Positions 24,248-37,044 of a DNA stretch of 64,000 bases are shown here, in pieces. Under the pieces are notes generated by a model. That model was given only the letters and a program-made list of their open reading frames with translations, did no database searches and was not told the origin of the DNA. Origin of the DNA: Apium graveolens (lineage: Eukaryota > Streptophyta > Magnoliopsida > Apiales > Apiaceae); the NCBI RefSeq assembly GCF_009905375.1, contig NC_133653.1, forward strand, positions 59,895,956 through 59,959,955, in the 5' to 3' direction. Position 1 is the first letter of the stretch. Each line of letters begins with the position of its first letter. The translations under genes were made by a program, and so were the position numbers.

Positions 24248-24262
24248 AATGTTCCTTCTCCT

Positions 24263-25671
24263 AAATCTTTTCTCTCATTCTAACAAGAAAGGCTCAGATT
24301 AATTTGTCCTACAGAAATAAGAGGTGGCTGAGAAGAGTTGTCTGTGATCATATGACTAGAGGTATTCCTTTGTAAAGGTCTAATCATAGTCATGTCATCA
24401 GATAAAATAAAGTATAAGGATTTGTACCTTGCGAAGTATCAACCATTGGTATAGCCTTGAGTGGTTGCACCAAGATTGCTTCAATCTTATCTTGAGAAGT
24501 GATCAGTACAGCTGGATGTGTAGAACAGGAACAGCTTCATCAAGAATTGTTCTTTTGTCAAGAATGTGTTGCTTGTCAGGAATTGACCCCATAGTAGGAT
24601 GTGATACTAAGTCTGCAACCGTACTTTGAACTGTTGGTTCTTATGTGACTTGAGGTGTAGAATCTTCTTCAAACCTGTGAACTGAAGGTTCTTGTGTGCT
24701 TCCCTCGAAGATAGGATTATTGATAACAGGATCCAATCCAGCAATGTGCTTTTGATGAGCTTTCATGTCTTATACTGTCTTCAGAATGTCATCAACCACA
24801 TAAAATTGAGTTCCTTGAGCAATGTCAGGAATAGTTAGTTATGATGTTATGCTTGCACCTACACTTTGAGCAGGTGGTTCTTGTGTAGCTGGGGCATTAG
24901 CAGGTGCATCTTCACTTTGAGAAGATGGTTATTGTGTACTGTACCCCTTCTGTGGTGATTAAAGTTTGGTCTTTTACTTTAATAAACTGTTGAAGTCTGT
25001 GCCTTTCTCTTGATAGACTTCTGCAGACCAACTTCCTTTTCAATTTCAACTATCTTGGTTGTTTGAGATGTAGTAACTGTCTGATCAGGAATTGTCACTG
25101 TCTTGTCAGGAATTGCATGATACCTGTCAGGATGTGACAAAGATTTGTCGGGATTTATAGATTCCTGGTCCAGAGCAATATCAACCAACACTGTAAGACC
25201 ATCTGATTTCTTTTAAAACTTTTCTGCTTCCTTCATTAGTGTTCTTTTCTTAGGCTTAGCAGCTGCAATTAAACTTTGGTCTTCTTCTGCATTAGCACCA
25301 GTAACCTCCACTGGTCTAGCAGGCTTCTTGAATACAATTGCATCAATATCGTCATTTTCAGTGTTTGATGATTCATCAACCATCTTAACACCAACTCTAA
25401 TTTTCCTTTTCTTTCTATCTGCATTCTCCTTGATTTTTGTTACTAATGAGACACTTTTCTTCCTCACTCCACCTTTTTGCTCCAAAGATTTAGGTGAATG
25501 TGAAACAACCTTTAGACCTGATTGTCTCTTAGACATATCAGTCTTAGCTATTGTCTTTGATTTTGAAAATGACTCATTTTGAGAAGAACCGGAGGTGATA
25601 GTGTGTTTCAATTTAATGGAAGAAAAATGGACACTTTGGTCAGGAATAGGGTTGGATGTGCCCTGTTCCAC
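24263..25671 (-). pseudogene. Env-like ORF of S1, middle part, copy B
   Basis: Open stretches at 25671-25213 and 25191-24979 carry the same basic, Lys/Ser-rich product as copy A. Several stops follow towards 24263. The ATG at 25671 is preceded by the same degenerate sequence as in copy A. Confidence 0.6.
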
Positions 25672-26178
25672 AGTGTCAGGATTTGGAAAATTATATTTTT
25701 TCAGGAATTTTGTTAGACAAAAACACCCACAATTCGCGTGGTTCCTCTCCTGAAAGTATCTTTCCTTTTTGCTAAATCAGTCAGAGATTTAAAATTAATT
25801 TGAAAATTCATCAGAAGTTAATCTTTTTCAAAACTTTCACCAGGTAAAAGATAAGTAAAAATCAGTTGTAAAATCCTAGTGTTACCAACACCATTCTGCT
25901 GTCATCAGGAAATAATATGTAATAGCATCTGAATCCTTTCAAAATATGTACGCTTGATATGTTCGTTAATATTGAAATAGCTTAAGAATAGTTAGTTATA
26001 CATCTGTGAATTATGAGTGTTAAGCAGCTAAATATGTAATCAACAATATTCACATATGCAAACATCATAAGAATATGAACAATCATGATTATGAACCAGG
26101 ATAGTAAACAACGGAGAATTTTTATTAATAAAAATTATTAAATACAAGAAAGACTACACAAGAATTTAACCCTAATTC
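25672..26178 (-). other. Non-coding join between gag and env-like remains, copy B
   Basis: The counterpart of 22527-23134: AT-rich, no open frame, and no trace of pol domains. Confidence 0.55.
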
Positions 26179-27639
26179 CTAAGAACTGGAACTAATATCA
26201 CTAATATCAATAGCAATATGATTAGTATTAGCACAGTTAAAACAAGCTTTCCTAGGAGAATTAGGAATGTACTTATAGTTGTTTGCCTTGGTTATTCCTT
26301 TTTTTCCATTTCTACCTCTCTTAGACCTAGGTTTTGGAGTCTTAGTAGTTACCTCACAAATTTTCTTGTTTAACTGACTCTTAGAGAGATGTCCTAAATC
26401 TTTACTTTTCTTTTCTTGCATTTTAGGATCTTCTTTCCTTTTAGCAGGGACTCTAGGTTCAGCTTTCTCTTCAATATTATTCTTAGAAGTGGAACATAAT
26501 TCATAGACAGACTCCACTCCTCTTTCATCAGTTCTAACAAACTTAACTGGAGTAGTGTTATTGATGGATTTATTGATATTCCTATCAGTAAATTTGTGAT
26601 AACCTAGACATTCTTTCCAGTTTTTATCACTGATGAAATCATGAACTTTATTTCCTGAAGTCTTCCATGTTTTAAACACCTCTCTTTACTTTTCTATAAA
26701 TTTCTCTAGTCTCGCATACCTGATATTTATCTGAGTTTCATTATGTTGTGCATTCTTACATGCTTTTTCATTCTCATGCATGCAAACTAACTCAGATTCT
26801 AAGAAATCATTTATTTCTCTAAGCCTCTTATTATCAGCAATCAGACTATTACATTCAACAGTCTTACTTTTAAAAGTAACATGCAAAGAGTATAAGAAAC
26901 TTTTCAGTTCAGATAAAGCATCAGTATCAACAAGAAATATAACTGAAGGTACATTATCAGTTCCTGAGGCATCCTCCCCATGAGTGTCCATGAGTGTATA
27001 GCATTCATCATCATTGTCAGTTCCTGATGAGTCCATCCAGTCGTTGTTGGAGTTTGTTGTGACCAAAGCTTTTCCCATTATCTTGGGGCACTCATCAACC
27101 ATATGTCCCCTTTCATTACAGTTGTAACATGTCACCTTGGTCTTGTCAAACTTCCTTCCCTTAGTGTACTGACCATCACTCTTTCTGAACCTGCCTTTGC
27201 CTTTACCAGAGAACCTTCTGTTGAAACCACCTTTTCGATATGGTTTTGCAAACCTCATCCTTCTGAATCCTTTCACTAGCATTACAGCCATTTCAACCAC
27301 TTGAGGATCATCCATATCAATCTCAGAATCCTCTTCAGTATTTGTGTCAAGATCTGATATATCATCAGTATCTGACTCTTCCATAATGTTCCTTCTCCTA
27401 AACCTCCCACTCATATTTTCCTTGCCCTTATGAGTCTCAGCATTGAGAGCTACAAACTTAATCTTCTGATCCTTTTTATTCTTCCTTTGATGGATCTCTA
27501 AGTCATGAGTTTTCAGCATCCCATACACTTCTTCCAGAGTCAGACAATCAAGATCATATTGATGCCTTATTATTGAGGCATGAGTATCCCAATCTTCTAG
27601 AAGAGCTCTCAGAAACTTGGTGTTTGAGTCTTCTCTTTC
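26179..27639 (-). pseudogene. gag: S1 gag, main part, copy B
   Basis: It continues the gag begun at 40514; removing S2 joins the frame at Gly-Lys-Glu-Tyr-Glu-Arg. It shows the end of the copia-type gag (UBN2) domain (27600-27480), an acidic stretch, a Gly/Arg-rich stretch, an intact CX2CX4HX4C zinc knuckle (near 27120-27080), a helical segment to a stop at 26686, and then a Lys-rich tail with a second, imperfect knuckle (Cys-Phe-Asn-Cys near 26240). The frame ends at 26179 without running into pol. Confidence 0.85.
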
Positions 27640-27644
27640 ATATT

Positions 27645-28191
27645 TGTTAGGCCACACAACACTGTAGAAGGGGGTTGAATACAGTGTTTATACAATCAAA
27701 TCGATTTGAACATAAGTATATAACAAAGATCAAGTATATTCAATAAACTCTGTTATAATATGAACTGTTGTTCTCTCTCAGTGATGGACAAATATCACTA
27801 AGAGCTGCTAGGTTAAAATGAATAATGTTTCTCGATAATGATAACACATATAGTGTAAACCCTAAGCTGTGTTTATATAGTACACAGTTACAAGATATAT
27901 TCTAATTGATATGGAATATAATTCTATCTCCTAAAATATATCAATCAGATATCTTCTACAAGTCATCTAGTCTTCTAACTCTTTCCATGCATATCTTCTA
28001 TTGTTTTAGTCTCGATCTTCTCATGTAAATCAGCCGCATTCCTTATCTGAAAGTCTTCCCGCACTTAAGTACTGATATGTATCTTCTGACGACTTAAGTT
28101 TTGATATTAAGTTCTGCCTTCAGTAAGTTCTGATTTCCAGTAAGTCCTGATATGTCCTGTTGTTAAGTTCTGAAAACTAAACACAAATCAT
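27645..28191 (-). mobile_element. 3' LTR of S2, missing its first 31 bp
   Basis: 547 bp, matching 39440-39986 position for position in length. The remaining 31 bp of the 5' LTR (39987-40017) and the purine tract that should precede it are absent: a short deletion joins internal sequence directly to the LTR. The minus-strand TATA box CTATATAAAC is at about 27872-27880. Confidence 0.9.
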
Positions 28192-28325
28192 ACCCTAACT
28201 TGTAAATTATGCAAATTATACAAGTTAATAGATTTGATGATGTCAAAAACATTTAAGTACAAATGCAATGAGGGTTTAAATAGACAATTAATTACAACTT
28301 ACAGTCCTTGTAGATTTTGCCAATC
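28192..28325 (-). other. 3' untranslated stretch of S2
   Basis: AT-rich sequence between the env-like ORF end and the shortened 3' LTR. It contains ACAAGTTAGGG on the minus strand, probably the remnant of the sequence leading into the lost purine tract. Confidence 0.55.
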
Positions 28326-31300
28326 TCATTGAGTCAATCTGAATCCAAAATGATTCTTGACAAAGTTTGATATCATCTTTTCTTCTTTATTCCTCAGGAC
28401 TTGAGATACTGTAGCTTTGACTTGCTTCAATTCTTCAACCTGACTTCCAATCTGGTAGATTGCAGTCCTTAGTGCAGAAATATGGTTTCTTTCTAAACCA
28501 TCACCCAGTCTTATAACCTTTGGATGAGAAGAATCTTCATTGTAGCATAGACATTTCTCTTTCAGAATTACTTCAAGTTTAGCAGAATCCTTCTTCATTG
28601 GAATTTCACTTCCATCATCTTCAACTATGTTTGGAATGAATTTTGTAACCCTTGAACCAAAAATTCTTGCTTTATCTCTTATGGTCTTCAATATGAAATT
28701 TGACCATCTTCCGGTAATATCAGATTTTATCTCCAAAAGATAATGAAAGAATTGAAGTTCTTTCAAAGATTTGTTCAGCACATCTGATTCTGAAATCTGA
28801 TATGTCCTTCCATCATCAAGAAATAGAATCATATTTTCTTTGACATTATGCTTATCATGAGCATCCAGTACCACTTGAACAGAGATAACCTTATCAAGGT
28901 GTTTCTGTGTAACATCTTCAAGAGGTTTTTCAGTTAAAAAAATGGATCTCTAGTAGTAACTTCAACTCCTGTCTTGATCTTAGCTTCATCAGAACCTAGC
29001 CCTGCTTTGTCTCTTGGTTCTCTAGCATTTAACCCAATAGTCATGAAATCAGACAGCAATTGGCTTTTCTTTGGATCTGATGGTCTGACAATTTTCCATA
29101 GAAGTTTCTTTTTATCAGCTACTTTCATCTTGTCTAAATCAACTTGATCTATGACAGAGGTTGATGTCTTTATGACTTTCTCAGAACATGTTGTTTCTTC
29201 TGTAGCTTGCTATTCTTCACTCTGAACAACTTGAGCTATGTCAGAGGTTGTCTTGGATTCTTCAGTTATCTTCCTTCTTTTCAGAGTTTGAACATCTTCA
29301 TCTTCAAAAAGAGTATCATCATGAACTTGAACCAGTTTGCACACAGGTTTCATCAGGATTTGAGGAATTTTCATCTCCTGTGGCTTTATTGGTTCATCAA
29401 CTTTTCCTTTCCCTTTATCTTTGGGATCAATCTCAGTTTGTGATCTAGTCTTGGGCTTAGATGCCTCAGTATTTGATTTCTCCTTGATCACAATGCCTTT
29501 TTCCTTAGGCCTTGGAGGTTTCTTTGCAACAGAAGCTTTTGACTTTAAATTTGTCTTCTCAGCTTTAAATCTAGCTTCTTCCTCCTTGAGATTTTCTAAA
29601 TCCATTCCAGGATTATGCTTCAGAAATAATCTTCTAGATATCTCTTCATCAAGTGTTTGAATCTTGGGATCTTTGTAGTAGACAGTAGTCTGCTTTCCCT
29701 TTAGCTTCAGAGTTTGCAGAAACTTCTGAGAGTCTTGACTTCCACCTTGAATCAGAACATCAGGCTTTGTCATCAGACTTTGCTTATCAGAACTTGATAT
29801 CAGACTTTTAGCATTCACATCATCAGAACTCAACTTGTTCTGTGTAGAAGATTTGCTAACATCAGAAATTACTTTCTGTGAAGATTTTCCTTGAACTTTT
29901 CCTTGACCTCTACTCTTACCAGAGTTTCCCTGGTCATCACCTTTATCATCCTTCTTCTTCAGTATTTGAGTAGGTGAGCATTTGGACTTAACTACCTTCT
30001 CCCCCTTTTTGGCCTCATCAGGTAGTAGGAGAGAGAGAAGAAGTTCTACTGAAGATTGAATTTCATCCAGTTGAGCTTTTTGAGAAGCTTGATTCTGCAG
30101 GACCTAAGTAATTTGGGCCTGTTGCTTCTCCTGAATCTTCTCATTTGCTTCAACTTTTTCAGAAATAGGTCTGATAAACCTCTTTTTATCAAGCTTGGTC
30201 TCCATATCCAGCTTTTCATCTTTTTCCATAAGTTTGTCAACCTTTTCATGAGTGGTAGAGTGTTGACCTTGAAGAGACTTGACACTTAGAGCTGTGACTT
30301 TGAGTTGGTCCTTAAAATCAGAACTTATCATCAGCTCATCAGCCTTAGCAATGTGCTCTGTCAGAACTTTAGAGCTTGGAATGAAATCATTTTCATTCCA
30401 CTTCTTGGTCCACTCCACTCCTCTGTGGGTATCTTCCCAAGGAATAGGAGCATCTTTTTCAAAAAACTTTTGGATTAATGCCTCCTTTCCAAGAATTGGA
30501 GCATTTACTGGAGCTGACTCTCCAGAACTTGCAGAAAATCCATCATCTTCTGACAACATAAGAGTACGCGTAACAGAAGGAGAGTCTGTACCAGCTTCAT
30601 CTAAAGTCTGAGCATCAGAATTTACCTCCAGAATAGGAGTTTTTGGTATCTCAGCCTGTAAGATAGGAGAATTGACAGTAGGAATATTCAGATTGTGAAT
30701 ATCTATTTCAGAAATTGTGTCTTTTCTCTCAGCATTATCTGTAGCATTGAGTGGAGAGACAGGAGGTGTGATCATTGTATCTGTAACAGTGTCTTTTGGT
30801 TCTGGAAGAGCTTCAATGATAATTGGGTCTTTTGAGATCAAAGATTCCTGATCCCCTTCCTCAGCTTCTTCAGTATCCTCTGATGGAGGTTGATCCATGT
30901 ACCTTCCTGCCCTCTATTTCTTAGATCTCCTAGATGGTGTAGGAGTTGCCAGATTGGCATCATAACTTATAGTTCTTTTCCTCTTCAAATTATCAGACTC
31001 CTTAGCTTCAGTATTTATCTGATGGGTTGACCCTTCAGCTTCTTTTTCTTTCTGAAAAATCACATTTTCAGCTTCAACAGACACAGGTTCTGATGCATGA
31101 CCCTGTGCTTCTTCATCATCTGATTCATCCCTTAGAATCATCCTTCTTCTCCTTGGTGGAGATTTAGGAACAGATTTTGCACTTTTAGGCCTTGAGGATG
31201 AAGGTCTGATGGTAGGTGCTGATGGTTGTTATTGTGATGATTGTGCTGGTTGGAAGTATGTTCTGATGGTAGGTTGACTTGGTTGAGGTTGAGAAGTGAT

Positions 31301-32167
31301 AGGTTGTGTAGGTGCTGATGGTTATTGGGATGGTTGGACATCAGGATATATGGTAGTATAGGTGTTTGGGTCAGAGTTTACTAAGACCTGTTTTACTGAT
31401 TGTGGAATTTGAAGGGGTCTTAGAATAGTTTTCTTATTATCAGTAGATAATAAGTCAGTGAAGGCCCTTTTAGCAAGTTTAAAAGGTTTAATTAACTCCC
31501 TAGCTCGTTGGACCTTATCAGAACTACAGAAACTGTAAATAAGTTGGCAAAATCTAGCAAAATATACAGTGTTTCTATCCTCTTGCATTCTATCTCCAAT
31601 AAATCCTAGCACAACACTAGCATAATCAAAATGAGTTGGATTTAAGAGAGCATACCCGATTTGCTGACTTAGGATAGGGATTGTATCAAAATTTGAGCAC
31701 TTGTTTGCAAAGGCCTTGGTGATGCTGTCAAATAAGAAACTCCATTCCTTCCTTATGTATGGCCTCTTCAATTGTCCCAGCTTGGACAATGATTTTTCAT
31801 AACCCAGATTAGCCATCATCTGTTGAAGAGCTGGCTCCTCAACTGTTGAAAAAGTGCATTCTTCTGGCAGATGTAGAGCTTGGCAAACTGTAGACACAGT
31901 CACCACATGTTCATCCTCCCCTATTGTGAAAATAATACTAGGGGACCCATCTTTGCCACCATCATCATAAACCCCACTCCTCCAAAACTCCAGTATCTGA
32001 GTTCCTGAGAGTGATTGAGGTTGGGTCAATGCATACCCAATCTCGCTGTTAGCAAGGAAGTCCTGAACAAAGTGAAGATCTGATGGGGCTTCATCCTTGC
32101 TAAGAATAGATAAGTAGTTGTTAGGAACAAACTTAGCTCCATTGAAAACGATGTATTTTGGTGCCAT
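28326..32167 (-). pseudogene. Env-like ORF of Sirevirus S2 (about 1270 codons, broken)
   Basis: It starts at the ATG at 32167 (Met-Ala-Pro-Lys-Tyr). From there to 28934 nearly all open stretches are in one frame, interrupted by stops (for example at 31322, 30914 and 30104). The last part, 28874-28326, is in another frame. The N-terminal 280 residues form a globular, moderately conserved-looking domain. The middle is acidic, Ser/Pro/Glu-rich and low complexity, and the end has charged helices with heptad character. Sirevirus ORFs in this position are called env-like, but I see no convincing signal peptide or membrane anchor. A role as a nuclear or particle-associated protein is equally possible. 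Confidence 0.75.
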
Positions 32168-32326
32168 TTCTGTGAAAAATCAAGTGAGAATATTGTGTAC
32201 ACTAAGTGTTTGATAAAATGCCTGTGAGAAAATAGAGCTTCAGAGAATATTAGTGGGTGAGAGAAAATAAGAGAGATGAGAGAATGAGAAAAGTAGGTAA
32301 AAGATTAGAAAATCTTTTAACTTTCT

Positions 32327-32334
32327 TATTTATA
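32327..32334 (-). promoter_or_regulatory. Putative internal promoter (TATA box) of the S2 env-like ORF
   Basis: TATAAATA on the minus strand lies 160 bases before the env-like ATG. The stretch between (32300-32168) reads as a pyrimidine-rich plant leader with repeated TCTC on the minus strand. No ATG occurs in the main CT-rich part. It is inferred from sequence only. Confidence 0.5.
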
Positions 32335-33687
32335 CAGCCCATGTGACAACAGATATATTTGTAAAGCATGGCAGAAAATTTACATCTGGCAACATGTGAA
32401 TAGTCAGTAAATAATTAAAGCAGTAGTTAGTGGGCACGAGAAATAAGTAGTAATTATTGTGCACATGCAGTTTTTCAAGACTAACATGTTTCCCACTAAA
32501 CAAATGATTATGACTGTTTTTATCTCACTTAAATATATTCTGATAAAATATGACCGTTTAGTGTTTACCACAAATAAGTCAAGTAAATAAATAATGCCAC
32601 GTAAGCATCAGAGTTACCATCAGGATTTAATATCAGAACTTGACTATTATCAAATTTTAATGGTCATCAGAACATGGCTTCTGTACTCAAAAAGTGAATT
32701 TTTGTTTCTGTGATTCTTATCCAAATACTGACTTGTTTCTTCAGAGTTTAATCATCAGAACTTCCATCAGAACTTGTCCTCAGAATTTATGCATATGACA
32801 CTTAACTGTTTATCTAAAACAACTTAATCACCAAAGTAATTTTCATCATTCATATGGAGTGATAGTGTGTGCATTAGCAAAATATCAGATTAAGATTAAA
32901 GTCTGATAAACTTCAGTACATCTTAGAAATAAGGCATAACTAAGAAAAGTGCTTAAAATCTGTCTTTAATAATGAAGTCTGCTATAGAATAAATTTATGC
33001 AAGAATCCACCTCAACTGTTTGTGCTCATTTTATGCATCTTTTGTAATTCCTTTTTACAGTGGCTTCTCAGTGTAAGTGAGTAACAACTGCTATCGGAAT
33101 TTATGTTATTATCAGAGTATTTCTCCAGTAATCAGAGAATGTGAAAAGTCATTAAGAAAAATTTATTTGCTTTTCTAATGTATAAAACTTAATACCAGCA
33201 ATGCACTTGGGTCTTCCCTTCCACATATTTACTCTAGATCTCAAAGGAGTAACTGACTTCAATTTTCTTTTCTTTTCTTTTCTTCAGATAAGTGAGGCTT
33301 ATCAAGCATGTGGTTCATCCTTAAGATTTACTGACATCAGAATTTGACAGATAAGAAGCAAGAATCTAGTTTGTGACTTAGTAATAAGATACACAAAGTA
33401 AATTTGACTAAGCTCAAAATCTGAATTTGCTTGTGTTAATGAATTTCCACATAAACAACTAATTCAAACATGGGATTTCCAGTATGTTAAAGACTACTAG
33501 GTCAGCATCTAGCACAATAATCCTCATTGGATTGAATAGTCACAGAACATTCAAAATACTATCAGAGTATATAGATCCACATCAGATAATAATCAGTATT
33601 TAATGTATTACAATTTAAGCACATATTACATGTAGATAAGACAGTCTATAAACACTGATCACAAAGTCTGATGTATGAGAACAAAAA
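32335..33687 (-). other. Spacer between pol and env-like ORF in S2
   Basis: About 1.35 kb without open frames, rich in TCAGAA/TCTGA words. It contains a minus-strand purine run of GAAAA repeats at 33265-33284. It probably holds the 3' end of the pol transcript unit and upstream elements of the env-like promoter. Confidence 0.5.
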
Positions 33688-36600
33688 CTAAGCAGATTTT
33701 GAGAAAGAACCTGAAACCATTCCAAGTTCATTTACCAGTCTTGTAAAAGTAGCTTCACATAGTGGTTTTGTGAAGATATTTGCTAGTTGTTGATCTGTTG
33801 GAACAAAATGCAATTCCACTGTACCTTCCATCATATGTTCCCTTATAAAATGGTACCTAATGCTGATGTGCTTTATCATTGAGTGTTGAACTAGATTACT
33901 TATCATAGAAATAGCACTTTGATTATCACAGTAAATAGGTATTTTAGAAAATTCTAACCCATAGTCCAGTAACTGATTCTTCATCCAAAGAATCTGTGCA
34001 CAACAACTTCCTGCAACATTATATTCTGCTTCTGCAGTTGATATGGAAATTGATTTCTGTTTCTTGCTAAACCAAGAAACCAATCTGCCTCCAAGAAATT
34101 GGCAGCTTCCACTAGTGCTTTTCCTGTCTATTTTGCATGCTGCAAAATCTGCATCTGAGTAACCTATTAGCTTAAAATCTGATTCTCTAGGATACCACAA
34201 TCGTAGATCAGCTGTACCCTTAAGGTACTTGAAAATTCTTTTCACAGCTATTAGATGAGGTTCTCTTGGATCAGCCTGAAATCTTGCACAAAGACAGGTA
34301 GCATACATTATATCATGTCTACTTGCAGTTAAATAGATTAAAGAGCCAATCATACCTCTGTAGTTAATAATATCTACTGATGAACCAGTATCTTTATCTA
34401 ACTTGGTTGCAGTGGCCATAGGAGTGGATGCAGTTGAACAATCTTGCATTCCAAATTTCTTGAGTAAATTTCTGGTGTACTTAGATTGACTAGATAAAAG
34501 TACCTTCTTCATTTTGCTTGACTTGAAGTCCCAGAAAATAGCTAAGTTCTCCCATCATACTCATTTGATATCTTAACTGCATTAGCTTTGCAAACCTTTC
34601 ACAGAGTTTGGTATTTGTAGAACCAAATATGATATCATCAACATATATATGTACCAAAAGTAAGTCCTTTCCATGGTTGAGATAGAACAGTGTTTTATCA
34701 ATTATACCTCTGTGAAATCCACTTTCTAGAAGGAATTGAGTTACAATCTCATACCATGCTCTTGGAGCTTGCTTAACGCCATAAAGTGCTTTGTCAAGTC
34801 TGTAGACATGATTTGGAAATTTTGGATCTACAAATCCTGGAGGTTGTTCAACATATACCTCTTCTTCCAATTCTCCATTGAGAAAAACACTTTTGACATC
34901 CATTTGAAAGACTTTGAACTTTTTGTGAGCAACATAAGCCAAAAAGATTCTTATGACTTCCAATCTAGCAACCGGTGCAAATGTTTCATCATAATCAATA
35001 CCCTCATATTGAGAGTAGCTCTTTAGCAACCAGCCTTGCTTTGTTTCTTGTAATTATGCCATCACTGTCAGTTTTGTTTCTGAACACCATTTTGTGCCAA
35101 CAATTGATCTGTTCTTTGGTCTTGGCACTAGGGTCCAAACTTTATTTCTTTCAAATTCATTTAAATATTCCTGTAGTGCTTGCACCCAATCAGCATCTTG
35201 AAGAGCTTCTTCCGCTTTCTTTGGTTCAGTCTAAGATAGAAAGGAATGATAGAGACATTCATTTGATGTTATAGTTCTAGTTCTGACACCTGCTTCAGGA
35301 TCTCCAATTATTAAGTCAGGTGTATGTGATTTGGTCCACTTCCTTGCAGATGGAAGTTGATTTCTAGAATTGGATCCTCCCCCATGATCCATGCTGTCTC
35401 CATCAGCATTTTCTGATGCTCCCCCTGTAGTTATGCCCTCTGAAACTTCAGAATTTGAGTTGGATCCTTCAGGATTTGAAGTATCAAAGTTTCCAGAATT
35501 ATCAGAATTTGGCTCATCAGAACTTGAAGAGCCAGTGACAGGTTTTGATGCTTCTTGAGAGTCTTGAGTTGTGGTAGGATCTTCAGCTTGCTCCCCCTGA
35601 ACAGGTGTATTTTCCCTTGGAGTAGTTACCACAGTTTCAATGATATCAGAATTTAACCCGTCAGAACTTACAGGATCAGGATTTAAGCCATCAGAATTTG
35701 CAGAATCAGAATTTAAATCTTCATTTTCAAATCTCAGCTGATCATGATCATTGAAATCTTCAAGTCCAGTAATCTTTTTATCATCAAAAGATACATTGAT
35801 AGATTCCATGACAACCCTTGTTCTTAAATTGTAGACTCTGAAGGCTTTTGTGGAAAGTGGATATCCAACAAAAATTCCTTCATCAGCTTTTAGATCAAAT
35901 TTTGACAGCTGTTCAGGATGAGTCTTATGAACAAAACACTTGCATCCAAATACATGAAAGTATTTCAGATTTGGCTTCTTTTTCTTCACCATATCATATG
36001 GTGTTTTTCCATGCTTGTTTATGAGTGTAGCATTCTGTGTAAAACAAGCAGTCTGCACAGCTTCAGCTCAAAAGTAGGTTGGCAGCTTTGTTTCATCAAG
36101 CATAGTTCGTGCAGCTTCAATGAGAGTCTTGTTCTTTCTTTCTACAACTCCATTTTGCTGTGGAGTTCCAGGTGCAGAAAATTCCTGCTTAATTCCATGC
36201 TCTTTGCAGAACTCTACCATGACTGAATTCTTGAACTCAGTTCCATTATCACTTCTTATTATTTTAACAGAATCTTTGACCAACTTATCCAGCTGTCTGA
36301 CATGATCAGTTAGAGCAGATGCAGTTTCATTCTTCTTGTGCAAAAAATACACCCAAGTGTATCTTGTGAACTCATCCACTATAACCATATCATATTTCTT
36401 CTTTGCAATTAACATGACATTTACTGGACCAAATAGATCAACATGCAGTAAGTAATAAGGCTCAAGAATTGAGGATTCAGTTTTGCTCTTGAATGAAGAT
36501 TTTCTTTGTTTTTCCTTTTGACATGAATCACAAAGGCCATCAGGAGCAAATACTGATTTTGGCAGTCCTCTCACAAGATCTTTCTTTACTAGCTCATTTA

Positions 36601-37032
36601 TGTTGTTGAAATTTAAATGAGAGAGTCTTTTATGCCAATTCCAGCTTTCTTCAATTGATGCTCTACTCAACAGACAGATTGCAGAACCATCATAAATGTT
36701 ACCATGCCTGTAACCTTTCAGAACTACTTTTCCTGTAGAATTACTTACAACTTCACAGTGTTCTTCAAAGAAATCCACATGATAACCTCTGTCACGGATT
36801 TGACTCACACTTAGTAGATTGTGTTTAAGTCCCGAGACAAGAGCTACTGTTTCAATGATGACATTCCCAAGATTGATATTGCCATATCCCAGAGTTTTTC
36901 CCATGTTGCCATCTCCATAAGAAACTCCTGGGCCAGCTTTCTCCACAAAGTCTGATAGCAGGGTTTATTTCCAGTCATATGTCTTGAACATCCACTGTTC
37001 AGACTTATGATGTTTTTCCTGTTGCCCTGCAA
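33688..37032 (-). pseudogene. pol: S2 pol: protease, integrase, reverse transcriptase, RNase H (broken)
   Basis: The protease motif near 37000 reads Leu-Asn-Ser-Gly-Cys-Ser-Arg-His-Met; the catalytic Asp of Asp-Ser-Gly is Asn. The integrase (36700-36080) keeps its HHCC finger (Trp-His-Lys-Arg-Leu-Ser-His, Cys-Asp-Ser-Cys) and catalytic Asp, Asp, Glu (His-Val-Asp-Leu-Phe; Arg-Ser-Asp-Asn-Gly; Val-Val-Glu-Arg). A TGA at about 36065 follows. RT (35029-34490) has Tyr-Val-Asp-Asp-Ile-Ile-Phe-Gly-Ser, the form usual in Sireviruses. A frameshift at 34490-34512 separates RNase H (34512-33688; Ser-Asp-Ala-Asp, Ala-Glu-Ala-Glu, Cys-Asp-Asn-Gln). Several stops lie in 35030-35230. Confidence 0.93.
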
Positions 37033-37044
37033 TCACAAAGACCA

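Larger units (their letters stand above)
21241..24262. repeat. Tandem duplication inside S1, copy A
   Basis: About 3.02 kb, nearly identical to 24263-27400. The junction is at CCTAAATC (24260-24267), where the sequence jumps from gag back to the env-like region. Both copies share gag stops, so the damage came before the duplication. Copy A lacks about 130 bp that copy B has at about 24762-24890. Confidence 0.88.
24263..27400. repeat. Tandem duplication inside S1, copy B
   Basis: About 3.14 kb, collinear with copy A (offset 3022 at the left end and 3137 at the right end, the difference being mostly the indel at 24762-24890). Unequal exchange or a template jump within S1 would explain it. Confidence 0.88.
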
